Part shown: in pieces, positions 28,891 to 38,926 of the stretch
How the letters are laid out: each line of letters opens with the position of its first letter
Position numbering within the stretch: the stretch's first letter is position 1
Assembly: GCA_020845575.1 (NCBI GenBank)
Contig: JADLFL010000044.1
Coordinates: 62,001 to 126,000 of the forward strand
Direction: 5' to 3'
DNA: 64,000 nt
Origin: Acidobacteriota bacterium
GTDB taxonomy: Bacteria > Acidobacteriota > Vicinamibacteria > Vicinamibacterales > Vicinamibacteraceae
Translations under genes and position numbers: made by a program
The notes under the pieces: model-generated
Seen by the model: the letters and a program-made list of their open reading frames with translations, nothing else
Databases searched by the model: none
Told to the model about the DNA's origin: nothing

Positions 28891-30039
28891 GTGGCGCGTA
28901 TAGTCAGGCGACTCCTGAAGATCTCGCTCCCGCCGCGGGCCTCGGCATTCCTGTGGGGACCGCGACGCGCAGGCAAGAGCTACTGGGTTCGGCAACACCA
29001 TCCGGACGCCCCGCTCATCGACCTGCTCCAGACGGACGTGTTTGCGGAGTACGCGTCCCGTCCGGCATTGCTGCGTGAGCGTTTCGCCGCCAGCCCCTCG
29101 CACCTGGTCGTGATCGACGAGGTTCAGAAGGTACCGGCCCTCCTCGACGAGGTCCACTGGCTCATCGAACACACCTCGTTGTCGTTTCTCCTGACCGGTT
29201 CGAGCGCCCGCAAGCTGCGACGCGGCCATGCCAACCTGCTCGCCGGCAGAGCCTGGCGGCGCGTCATGCTCCCGCTGGCGATGCCCGAGGTTGATGATCT
29301 CGATCTCGACCGCGTGATGACCAACGGCCTGCTGCCCCCGCACTTCCTCTCGGCGCATCCGCACGAGGACCTGCGCGCCTATGTCAGCGACTACCTGAAG
29401 GAGGAGATCGCCGCCGAGGCCTTGACGCAGAACATCCCTGCGTTCGCCGAGTTCCTGCGCGTGGCGGCGCTCACCAGCAGCGAACTGCTGAACTACACCA
29501 ACGTGGCGCGCGAGACCGGCGTGTCGGCGAAGGTGGTGCGGACGTACTTCGACATCCTCGAGGACACGTATCTCGGCTTTCGTCTGCCACCGTGGCGACG
29601 TGCCAGGCAACGGCGCCTCATCGAGACCGACAAGTTCTATCTCTTCGACGTCGGCGTGACGAACTACCTCGCACGCCGACGGCCGCAGCCCGGTAGTTCC
29701 GACTTCGGGAAGGCTTTCGAACACTACGTCCTGATGGAACTGCGTGCGTACCAGGCCTATCGCGCGCCGGACATGGAGTTGTCGTACTGGCGCACCGCGT
29801 CCGGCTACGAGATCGACGTCATCGTCGGAGATCTCGATCTCGCCATCGAGATCAAGAGCGGCAACCGCGTCCACGACGGCGACCTGCGCGGACTGCGCGC
29901 AATCGCCGAGGAACACCGCATCCGCCGACGGATCGTCGTCTGCCTCGAGTCAGCGCCGCGCACGCTCGCCGACGGCATCGAGGTACTGCCGTGGCGACAC
30001 TTCCTCGAACGGCTCTGGGCAGGCGATCTCGGCGTGTGA
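28891..30039 (+). CDS. AAA ATPase with DUF4143 domain
   Basis: A 382-residue P-loop protein. Residues 20-150 carry Walker A GPRRAGKSY, Walker B LVVIDEVQKVP and a sensor-like LLTGSSARKL. The C-terminal DUF4143 domain (about 200-375) ends in a restriction-endonuclease-like core with EIDVIVGDLDLAIEIKSGN, which fits the D ... ExK pattern. Such genes are mobile, patchily distributed and common near toxin-antitoxin and genome-plasticity regions, but their function is not settled. The start is GTG at 28891 with no Shine-Dalgarno sequence; the preceding 30 bases form an inverted repeat. The gene sits in a small accessory patch with truncated genes and repeats. Confidence 0.85.
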   Translation: MARIVRRLLKISLPPRASAFLWGPRRAGKSYWVRQHHPDAPLIDLLQTDVFAEYASRPALLRERFAASPSHLVVIDEVQKVPALLDEVHWLIEHTSLSFLLTGSSARKLRRGHANLLAGRAWRRVMLPLAMPEVDDLDLDRVMTNGLLPPHFLSAHPHEDLRAYVSDYLKEEIAAEALTQNIPAFAEFLRVAALTSSELLNYTNVARETGVSAKVVRTYFDILEDTYLGFRLPPWRRARQRRLIETDKFYLFDVGVTNYLARRRPQPGSSDFGKAFEHYVLMELRAYQAYRAPDMELSYWRTASGYEIDVIVGDLDLAIEIKSGNRVHDGDLRGLRAIAEEHRIRRRIVVCLESAPRTLADGIEVLPWRHFLERLWAGDLGV

Positions 30040-30053
30040 AGCGACGCGCCTCT

Positions 30054-30136
30054 CTATCCCTTGCGCAGGAGCGTCGCCGGATTCAGGCGGACCGCTTGCC
30101 GCATCGGCCAGGCCGACGAGCACACCGGCGCCGGCT
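30054..30136 (-). pseudogene. Remnant of an ADOP permease C-terminus
   Basis: The minus strand reads MRQAVRLNPATLLRKG followed by a TAG stop, the same ending as the intact ADOP permease that stops at 31841. After about 50 matching bases the sequence jumps over roughly 120 bases and matches again at CGGCCAGGCCGACGAGCACA (intact copy near 32028). This is an internally deleted leftover of a related permease gene. About 170 bases of otherwise featureless DNA follow to 30307. Confidence 0.7.
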
Positions 30137-30307
30137 GTGCGGTGAATGCCCGGACTGGACAGCGGATCACGTATTTCGATCGATGCGTTAAATGTCTAAC
30201 GAATGTAGCGTGACAATGCTACCGTCGTCGATGTGGGCATCTCGTATTTCCCGCGCCTGATCGACGATCTCCTGGCTCAGCGCCTGCGACACCACTGACG
30301 CCCGACA

Positions 30308-31444
30308 ATGCTCGGAATGCGAACTGCCTCGTTGGTTCTGTCTGGCGTCCTGACGATCGCCTGCACGCCTGGCAGGTCACGTGACCCGGAAGACGCACGC
30401 GACGCGGTAGAGCGTGTGTCGCTGCAAGCCGCCGACGGACATCAGATCGGCATCATCGCCTCGGCGGCAGCGTGCGGGAACGACGTCTATCTTGGCGACG
30501 CGTCCGGCCTCGTCTGGCATCTCGATGTCCGTCGTCACGCCGGTCCACGCACGCCAATGACACTCGACGCGCAGCACGCTCCGCGGTCGGTTGGCGGCGT
30601 GGGTGTGGATTGCGAACGGCACGCGCTGTATGTGCTCGACAGCATGACTCGTACCCTCGTCGAGTTCGACTCGCGATCCGGCGTCGCTCGCACGACGTGG
30701 CCGATCGGCGTCAACCCGCTCGCATTCACGGCCCCGCCAGCCGGGCCGCTTGCCGTCGTACCCGGTGTCGCGATCGTCCTGCACGGCGTGGCGACCGCCG
30801 GGAGCGATCCCGACCGCGCACCATCGACCGACCAGCACTACGCTGGACGCCATGTCGGCCTGATGCTGTCGCCCGCCACCGGTGAGTGGACGACGGCTTT
30901 CACACCGTTCGACAACACATGCCGAGGGCGCTGCGCGCAGACGTCAATCAATACGACTGGACACGCCACGGACACGGAGTTCACAGTGACGCTGCCGACG
31001 ACACCGACGGTCGGTTTCTACGACGATCACTACAGCCTCGTGCGCGTCGTGGATGTCGCGTCGCCTGGTTTTCTGCGAAGCGCGCACGAACCTGTCGCCC
31101 CATCCGACACGTCGGGCTCGATACTGTGGGCTCGTACCAACAGCATGATGCGCACAGCCGCTGTCTGCGGCGGCTACCTGGCAAGCATCCACGAGACCAC
31201 GGATGTACCCGACGATTGGCAGCCTGGCACGACCCTCGTTCAGTGGCGCCAGAAGCTCAACGTCCACGATCTCGACGGCTCATCTCACGTGCTGGATCAC
31301 GTACTTCCCGGCTACTACGTCGGCCACGATGACGAGCGCGTGATCAGCGTGGACTACGGCCCCGACGGCAGACAACGCTCGGCAGAACGCGTGGACATCG
31401 TTCTCACACGGCCACGCCAACTCGTGCAATCGCTTGCGCCGTAG
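30308..31444 (+). CDS. Hypothetical exported protein (possible lipoprotein)
   Basis: A 378-residue protein that I do not recognise. It starts with a short signal peptide ending in VLTIACTPG, where the cysteine could be lipidated although the lipobox is not canonical. The body has repeated beta-type segments (YLGDASGLVWHLDV, LYVLDSMTRTLVEFD, VISVDYGPDG), compatible with an irregular beta-propeller. Several cysteines (DNTCRGRCAQ) may form disulfides, consistent with export. The last residues LVQSLAP are encoded by a 60-bp repeat that also ends the small gene at 31536, so the native C-terminus may have been altered. ATG at 30308 is followed by a second Met at codon 4. Function unknown. Confidence 0.6.
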   Translation: MLGMRTASLVLSGVLTIACTPGRSRDPEDARDAVERVSLQAADGHQIGIIASAAACGNDVYLGDASGLVWHLDVRRHAGPRTPMTLDAQHAPRSVGGVGVDCERHALYVLDSMTRTLVEFDSRSGVARTTWPIGVNPLAFTAPPAGPLAVVPGVAIVLHGVATAGSDPDRAPSTDQHYAGRHVGLMLSPATGEWTTAFTPFDNTCRGRCAQTSINTTGHATDTEFTVTLPTTPTVGFYDDHYSLVRVVDVASPGFLRSAHEPVAPSDTSGSILWARTNSMMRTAAVCGGYLASIHETTDVPDDWQPGTTLVQWRQKLNVHDLDGSSHVLDHVLPGYYVGHDDERVISVDYGPDGRQRSAERVDIVLTRPRQLVQSLAP

Positions 31445-31484
31445 CGTGCGCTGACGCTCGTTCCCCGGGATGTAGGGGCACCCC
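31420..31484 (+). repeat. 60-bp direct repeat, copy 1
   Basis: About 60 bases align without gaps to 31769-31832 at roughly 80 percent identity by eye, beginning ACTCGTGCAATCGCTT and running through the stop codon to GGATGTAGGG. It covers the last codons and stop of the preceding gene. Confidence 0.75.
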
Positions 31485-31497
31485 TTGTGGGTGCCCG
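31473..31497. repeat. GTAGGGGC-capped palindrome (family D)
   Basis: TAGGGGCACCCCTTGTGGGT then GCCC forms a perfect GGGCACCC/GGGTGCCC stem with a short CTTGT loop. It lies between two plus-strand genes and partly overlaps the 60-bp repeat. Confidence 0.65.
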
Positions 31498-31535
31498 ATA
31501 GCGCCGCGCAGGTCGAGTCAGAGGAGTAAACCACG

Positions 31536-31793
31536 ATGGAGTACACGTTCACGCTGAAGTATCAGTTGGCATCCGACGACAGCGATACGGATGCGCTCGT
31601 CGAACGCCTGGGTGAAGCGGGCTGCGACGACGCGCTCGTCGGTATCGGTCAGTCGGGACGTCTCGCGTTGGAGTTCACGCGAGAAGCCCCGGATGCCGGA
31701 ACTGCCGTGCGCAGCGCATTGGCAGATGTTCGCCGGGCCGCGCCGTCTGCCAGGCTGATCGACAGGACACTCGTGCAATCGCTTACGCCTTGA
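31536..31793 (+). CDS. Truncated DNA-binding-type small protein
   Basis: An 85-residue protein starting MEYTFTLKYQLASDDSD, with AGCDDALVGIGQSGRLALEFTREA in the middle. From memory this matches the N-terminal half of a family of about 140-residue proteins that continue with a helix-turn-helix segment (GLTDVAEIxGVSRQN). Here that half is absent: after SARLID the chain ends RTLVQSLTP, encoded by the 60-bp repeat shared with the upstream gene. A good AGGAG sits nine bases before the ATG, so it may still be translated. If my family recall is right, it has lost its DNA-binding part and is a truncated gene. Confidence 0.6.
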   Translation: MEYTFTLKYQLASDDSDTDALVERLGEAGCDDALVGIGQSGRLALEFTREAPDAGTAVRSALADVRRAAPSARLIDRTLVQSLTP

Positions 31794-31832
31794 CGTGCAC
31801 TGGCGCCCGTTCTCCAGGATGTAGGGCACCCG
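31769..31832 (+). repeat. 60-bp direct repeat, copy 2
   Basis: The second copy of the repeat at 31420. It covers the last eight codons and TGA of the small gene and ends 8 bases before the stop of the convergent ADOP permease. Confidence 0.75.
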
Positions 31833-31840
31833 CTTCTCTC

Positions 31841-34294
31841 CTACCCCTTGCGCAGGAGCGTTGCCGGATTCAGGCGGACCGCTTGTCGCATCGGGATGCA
31901 GGCGGCAAGCGCCGCGGCGAGCAGCAGGCCGGCGACGGCGGCCGACAGCGTCAGTGGATCGAGAGGCTCGACACCATGGAGCAGGCCGCGCACCAGGTGG
32001 GTCGTGGCCACCGCACCGGCCAGGCCGACGAGCACACCGGCGCCGGCCAGCCGCAGCGACTCGCCGAGGACGAGGCGGCGCACGTGCGCGGCAGTGGCTC
32101 CCAGGGCGATGCGGATACCGATCTCACGATCGCGCTGACGGACCGATGCCGCAATGACGGCATAGAGGCCGATCGCGGCGAGCAGTAACGCTGCCGCTCC
32201 GAACAGGCCCAACAACAATGCGTTGAATCGCTGCGGCGCGAGCAGGCCGGCACGCGCCTCGTGGAACGGCGTGACGCGCGTGACGTGGATGTCGGCGTTC
32301 ACCGCACGGATGCGATCGCGTGCTACCGTCGCGACCACGCTCAGGGGCGCCGCGGTGCGTATGGCAAGTACCTCCGCCGAGACGATGAACTGCGCATCAG
32401 GAAGATAGAGCGTCGGGTGCGACCGCGTGATGTCGCCGTACCGCACGGTCCCCGCCACGCCGACGACGGTGTACCAGCGGTCGGTCGAATCAGGGCCCCC
32501 GATCTTCAGTCGCTTACCGACGGGATCGATCCCGGGCCACACCACCGCGGCGACGTCTTCACTGACGATGGCGACCGGAAGCGTGCCGTCACGATCCGCG
32601 TCGGAGAAGGCGCGCCCCCGTGTCAGCGGGATGCCGATGGTCTCGAAGTGTCGCGCGTGAACCGACTCGAGGCTGAGCGCAGGATTGGCGGCGGCCTGGT
32701 CCACGCTCTGGCCTTCCGCCGTGAACACGGGCACCCACCATGACGCTCCGCCGGTCAACGGCGGCACGTGCAGTGGCGCGACCGCCGTGACGACCGGCAC
32801 GGCCTCGAGCCTCGCCACGATGTCATCGAGCAACTGCCTGTGCCGACCGCGGCCCTCCGTGGCGGCACGCGGGAGCACGAGATCGACGAACACGAGACGG
32901 TCCGTCGCAAACCCTGTGTCGACGGTCTGCAGATACAGCATGGTGCGCGCCAGCAGCCCCGCAACTGCCACGACCATGACGGCCAGTGCGACCTGCGCCA
33001 CCACGAGTGCTCGTCGTCCATGACGAGTGGCCGGACCACTCAGACTGCGCCCGCCGCTACTCAGTTGCGAGACGAGATCGAGGCGTACGGACGACAGCGC
33101 AGGCGTCAGCGACGCGAGCATGGCGGTGACGAGCGCGAGCAGCGTCGTGAACAGCACGACGCTCGGGTCGAACCGCACCGACTCGACGCGCGGCAACATC
33201 GAAGGCAGCCACGCAGCAAGCCCCCGCAGGCTCCACCACGCAACAGCCAGCCCGACTCCGGCAGCACCACCGGTGAGGACGAGGCTCTCGGCAAATACCT
33301 GGCGCACGATGGCGCTGCGCCGGGCGCCAAGTGCCGCACGCACCGCCACCTCCGCGCGACGTGCCTCGCCGCGCATCAGCAGGAGGTTGGCGACGTTGGC
33401 CGTCGCGATGAGGAGCACAAGGCCCGCCGCTGCCAGCAATGCCAGCAGCACGGGACGCACGTTGCCCACGACGCGCTCGGCCAGGGGGCGCACGACCGGC
33501 GTCAAACCGCGCGTCTCGGCTGGCGGCGCGTCGGCCTCGTAGTGGCGTATCAACGCCGCCAGTTCGCTTGTCGCCTGTTCGATCGTGACGCCGGGCTGCA
33601 GCCGCGCCACGAGATCGACCTCGCGACGAGCCGCATCACCGAACGCTCCCCTGGTCGAGAACGATCGCGTCGTTCGCCACACCTCGACACCAGCGGGGAA
33701 ATCCAGCTCCCGCGGCATCACGCCGACGATGGTGAAGGGCGACTCGTCGAGCGTAATCTGGCGGCCGATGACATCCGGTGCGCCGCCGTAGTGCCGCTGC
33801 CACACGCCGTGACTCAGCACCAGCACGCGCTCCGCGCCCTCCACATCGTCGTCGGCATCGAGCGTCCGGCCGATGAGCGGGCGCACGCCGAGCACGTCGA
33901 AGAATCGACCCGTGACTGGTGCGGCCATGACGTGCACCGGCTCGCCACGAACCACGATGGTCGATTGCGACGTACCGTGTGACGACACGCCTGCGACGGT
34001 AAGAAGCAGACCGCTGTCTCGTGCAACTCGCTCGACATCGACATCGCCGAAGGAGTAATGGGCAAGGTCGGGTTTGCGCAGTTCCTTCCACGCGACGATG
34101 AGACGGTCCTGGTCGTGCACCGGAAGCGGTCGAAGGAGCACACCATGAACCAGCGCAAACATCACGGTGGTCCCGGCGATACCGATCGCCAGCGTGGCGA
34201 TGGCTGCGGCCGCAAACGCAGGCGCGCGCCACAGGTTTCGTGACGCGAGACGCAGATCACGACCGAAGTCTTCCACAACCCGCCGCCAGAACAT
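31841..34294 (-). CDS. ADOP-family ABC permease (MacB/FtsX-like)
   Basis: An 817-residue membrane protein of the acidobacterial duplicated-orphan-permease type. It begins FWRRVVEDFGRDLRLASRNLWRAPAF, then a first membrane helix, a large periplasmic MacB-like domain (about 50-260), three helices containing LLLIATANVANLLLMRGEAR, a second periplasmic domain (about 430-680), and three more helices ending at MRQAVRLNPATLLRKG. There is no ATPase domain, and no partner ATPase gene is adjacent. Cargo unknown. The frame is open 43 codons further upstream, but ATG at 34294 has GGAG upstream and gives the family N-terminus. It is transcribed away from the S9 peptidase at 34407. A decayed copy of its tail lies at 30054. 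Confidence 0.9.
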   Translation of the reverse strand: MFWRRVVEDFGRDLRLASRNLWRAPAFAAAAIATLAIGIAGTTVMFALVHGVLLRPLPVHDQDRLIVAWKELRKPDLAHYSFGDVDVERVARDSGLLLTVAGVSSHGTSQSTIVVRGEPVHVMAAPVTGRFFDVLGVRPLIGRTLDADDDVEGAERVLVLSHGVWQRHYGGAPDVIGRQITLDESPFTIVGVMPRELDFPAGVEVWRTTRSFSTRGAFGDAARREVDLVARLQPGVTIEQATSELAALIRHYEADAPPAETRGLTPVVRPLAERVVGNVRPVLLALLAAAGLVLLIATANVANLLLMRGEARRAEVAVRAALGARRSAIVRQVFAESLVLTGGAAGVGLAVAWWSLRGLAAWLPSMLPRVESVRFDPSVVLFTTLLALVTAMLASLTPALSSVRLDLVSQLSSGGRSLSGPATRHGRRALVVAQVALAVMVVAVAGLLARTMLYLQTVDTGFATDRLVFVDLVLPRAATEGRGRHRQLLDDIVARLEAVPVVTAVAPLHVPPLTGGASWWVPVFTAEGQSVDQAAANPALSLESVHARHFETIGIPLTRGRAFSDADRDGTLPVAIVSEDVAAVVWPGIDPVGKRLKIGGPDSTDRWYTVVGVAGTVRYGDITRSHPTLYLPDAQFIVSAEVLAIRTAAPLSVVATVARDRIRAVNADIHVTRVTPFHEARAGLLAPQRFNALLLGLFGAAALLLAAIGLYAVIAASVRQRDREIGIRIALGATAAHVRRLVLGESLRLAGAGVLVGLAGAVATTHLVRGLLHGVEPLDPLTLSAAVAGLLLAAALAACIPMRQAVRLNPATLLRKG

Positions 34295-34359
34295 GTCGAG
34301 GTATCTCCGCCCGGATCCTACCGCCAGATGCCCACTTCCTCCGCCGTAGCCCGGTGGGC

Positions 34360-34384
34360 GGGCCGGGCAAGCCCGGCCCCTACG
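34360..34384. repeat. Family-C palindrome
   Basis: GGGCCGGGC-AA-GCCCGGCCC is a perfect 9-bp stem, followed by CCTAC (GTAGGGGC cap on the minus strand). It lies in the divergent gap between the ADOP permease and the S9 peptidase; an identical core is at 48987-49006. Confidence 0.75.
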
Positions 34385-34395
34385 CTCCCTTGTCC

Positions 34396-34401
34396 TACAA
34401 T
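34396..34401 (+). promoter_or_regulatory. Putative -10 element, leaderless start
   Basis: TACAAT ends five bases before the ATG at 34407. With this spacing the transcript would start at or within a base or two of the ATG. No Shine-Dalgarno sequence is present. This is the clearest leaderless candidate in the window. Confidence 0.45.
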
Positions 34402-34406
34402 TGCCC

Positions 34407-36485
<2,079 letters not shown>

Positions 36486-36486
36486 C

Positions 36487-37449
36487 GTGCTTCGCGAGCA
36501 GCAGTTCGCCGCGAGACGGCAGGACGCGTGGGCGTGGTGGGACGGGTGGGTCGCCGCCCGGCGTGCCGGCATCGCGACGCCCGACGAGGGCGAGGACATC
36601 GCGGTCCGCTTCCGCCGGTTGTGCCACGACCTGGCGCTGGCGCAGGATCGCGACTACTCGCTCGCGCTGGTCACCGCGCTCCAGGCGCGCGTGCTCGGCG
36701 CGCATCGCGAGATCTACGGTGTCGCCGGGCGGCCGTCGGTGTCGTGGCTGTCGTTCATCACGCGCGACCTGCCGCGACACGTGCGCCGCGAAGCGCGGCT
36801 CGTGCTGGCGTCGGCCATCCTGCTGCTCGGTCCGTTCCTCCTGCTCACGGCGATCGTCATCGTCGTGCCGTCGGTGGCCGATCTCCTGATCGGACCGGGC
36901 ACACGCGCGTCGCTCGAACAGATGTATCCCGCACACGGATCGTCGCGTGCGCGTGGCGCCGCAGTCGACTGGCAGATGTACGGCTTCTACATCGCCAACA
37001 ACGTCCGCATCGACTTCCAGTGCTTCGCGGGCGGCATCCTCTTCGGCGCGGGCAGCGTGTTCTTCCTCGTCCTGAACGGCCTGATCATCGGCGCGTCGGC
37101 GGGCTACGTCACCGCGACGGGCGGCGGCGTGCCGTTCTGGTCGTTCGTGGCCGGACACAGCGCGTTCGAACTGATCGGTGCCGTGCTCTCGGGCGCGGCC
37201 GGCCTCATGCTCGGACGCGGCCTGCTGTCGCCGGGCGCCTGGCCTCGACGACACGCGCTCACGCTCGAAGCCCGGCGCGCCGTGCCGTTGCTGCTCGGTG
37301 CCGCGCTGCTGACGGCACTCGCCGCCGTCATCGAGGCATTCTGGTCGCCGAGCGCGAGCGTGCCGCCTGACATGAAATACGCCGTCGGGCTCGCGCTGTG
37401 GCTGCTGACGGTGCTGTACTTCATACGCGTAGGACGCGATGCGGACTGA
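36487..37449 (+). CDS. SpoIIM-family membrane protein
   Basis: A 320-residue membrane protein of the stage II sporulation M superfamily. A soluble helical N-terminus (about 1-105) is followed by membrane helices at about 107-130, 175-205, 215-240, 265-285 and 295-315. The stretch WQMYGFYIANNVRIDFQCFAGGILFGAG is typical of the family. The start is GTG, one base after the peptidase stop. In bacteria that do not sporulate, members occur with MoxR, DUF58 and DUF4129 genes, exactly as here, and are thought to act in an envelope complex. The direct function is unknown. Confidence 0.85.
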   Translation: MLREQQFAARRQDAWAWWDGWVAARRAGIATPDEGEDIAVRFRRLCHDLALAQDRDYSLALVTALQARVLGAHREIYGVAGRPSVSWLSFITRDLPRHVRREARLVLASAILLLGPFLLLTAIVIVVPSVADLLIGPGTRASLEQMYPAHGSSRARGAAVDWQMYGFYIANNVRIDFQCFAGGILFGAGSVFFLVLNGLIIGASAGYVTATGGGVPFWSFVAGHSAFELIGAVLSGAAGLMLGRGLLSPGAWPRRHALTLEARRAVPLLLGAALLTALAAVIEAFWSPSASVPPDMKYAVGLALWLLTVLYFIRVGRDAD

Positions 37450-38926
37450 CGACATCGCCGTCGACCTGCGTCCGCGCAACGACTTCGAGGCCGTCGACCT
37501 CGGCATCGCGCTCGGACGCGCATGGTCGGCGCAGTTCGTGCCCGCGTGGCTCTTCGCCTACGCACTTCCGGCGTTCGCGATCGTCGCCCTCGCGCCACGG
37601 CCGTTCCTCGGCGTGGCGTGCGCGTGGCTGCTCAGGCCGTGGGCCGAGCGCGCGATCCTCATCGTGATGGCCCGGCGCTTCTTCGATCACCCGATCACGG
37701 TTCGGCAGGCGCTTGTCGACACGCTCCGCGCACCCGCGCACTTCGGGCCGTGGCTCGCGAGCGTCACATGGCGACGCCTGAGTCCCGTGCGCACCGCGTG
37801 GCTGGCCGTCTGGGAGCTCGAAGGACTACGCGGGCAGGCCGCTCGCGCCCGCATGCACGTCCTCACGGCGCGCGGATACGGCACCTGCGTGGCGGCCGCC
37901 GTCCTCGGGCTCGCAGCAACGGTCCTCACGATGCTTGCGCTCGTCGGCCTCGCACTCGCCCTGGTGCCCGATCCGATGGGTGAACGGATGACGGCGTGGC
38001 TCGATGGCGACGTCCCGCTGCTCACGACGCAGGGACGGACGTGGGCCCTGCTCCTCATCGCGAGCGACGCACTGTGCGCGCCGTGGGTCACGGCAGCGCA
38101 GTTCGGGTGGTATGTCAGCCGTCGCACCGACCTCGAAGCGTGGGACATCGAGATCGTCTTCCGTGCGCTTGCACGCCGCGTGGCCGCGCCGTTGGTCCTC
38201 GCGATCGCACTGCTCTTCCCCGCGCCCGTGGTGCGGGCACAGGAATCCGTCGAACTGCCAGATGCGATCGATGCGGAAGTCGAAGCTGACATATCAGACG
38301 AGGAGTTCGATCCGGCCGAGGCGATCGCCACGATTCTGGAGGCCCCCGAGTTCGGACGCAACGAGACGGTGCAGCAGTGGCAACTGCGCCGCACGCCGCA
38401 AGTACCGGATGCCAGGCCTCCGGCGTGGCTCGACGCGCTCTTCGATCGCCTCGCCGCGCTCGGTACGCTGTCGCGCGGCGCCACGTGGGCCTTCCTCGCG
38501 TTCGTCGTGGCGGCGATCGTCCGCCTCGTGTGGCGACGCGGACGCTGGCGCACGGCCGGAACTGCCGCCAGCCCTGTAGAGACCGAGTTCGAATTCGCGG
38601 CGACACCTGGTACCGACGAGGACGTCGTCGCGCGCGCACGTCAGGCCATCGACGAGGGTCGCGTGCGCGACGCGATGGGGCATCTCTACCGCGGCGTGGT
38701 GCGGTTCGCCGTGCGGCGCGGACTGTACGACGCGCGCCCCGGCGACACGGAAGGCGACTGCCTGCGGCAGGTTCGCGGCAGGCTCGATCCCGATGCCGAG
38801 CGCGCGGTGCGCGACGTGGTCCGCGCGTGGCAGGGCGCGGCCTATGCCCGTCGCGAGCCGTCCGTCGAACGCGCGCGCGCCATGTGCGACGCATACGGCT
38901 CTCATCTCGTGGACGGCCCGGCATGA
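37439..38926 (+). CDS. DUF4129-domain membrane protein
   Basis: A 495-residue protein with about six membrane helices in the first 275 residues (for example AAAVLGLAATVLTMLALVGLALALV), then an exported acidic segment (ELPDAIDAEVEADISDEEFD), one more helix near 350-370, and a C-terminal DUF4129 domain (about 395-490, containing HLYRGVVRFAVRRGL and DTEGDCLRQVRG). It overlaps the SpoIIM-like gene by 11 bases and the next gene by four (ATGA). DUF4129 proteins are regular members of MoxR-DUF58 operons; some carry a transglutaminase domain, but none is visible here. Confidence 0.82.
   Translation: MRTDDIAVDLRPRNDFEAVDLGIALGRAWSAQFVPAWLFAYALPAFAIVALAPRPFLGVACAWLLRPWAERAILIVMARRFFDHPITVRQALVDTLRAPAHFGPWLASVTWRRLSPVRTAWLAVWELEGLRGQAARARMHVLTARGYGTCVAAAVLGLAATVLTMLALVGLALALVPDPMGERMTAWLDGDVPLLTTQGRTWALLLIASDALCAPWVTAAQFGWYVSRRTDLEAWDIEIVFRALARRVAAPLVLAIALLFPAPVVRAQESVELPDAIDAEVEADISDEEFDPAEAIATILEAPEFGRNETVQQWQLRRTPQVPDARPPAWLDALFDRLAALGTLSRGATWAFLAFVVAAIVRLVWRRGRWRTAGTAASPVETEFEFAATPGTDEDVVARARQAIDEGRVRDAMGHLYRGVVRFAVRRGLYDARPGDTEGDCLRQVRGRLDPDAERAVRDVVRAWQGAAYARREPSVERARAMCDAYGSHLVDGPA

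Noticed and set aside
30140..30307. Short minus-strand frame ending SQEIVDQAREIRDAHIDDG
   Set aside because: It looks coding-like but is short, overlaps the next gene's start region and has no recognisable family; it may be another gene fragment, but the evidence is too thin.
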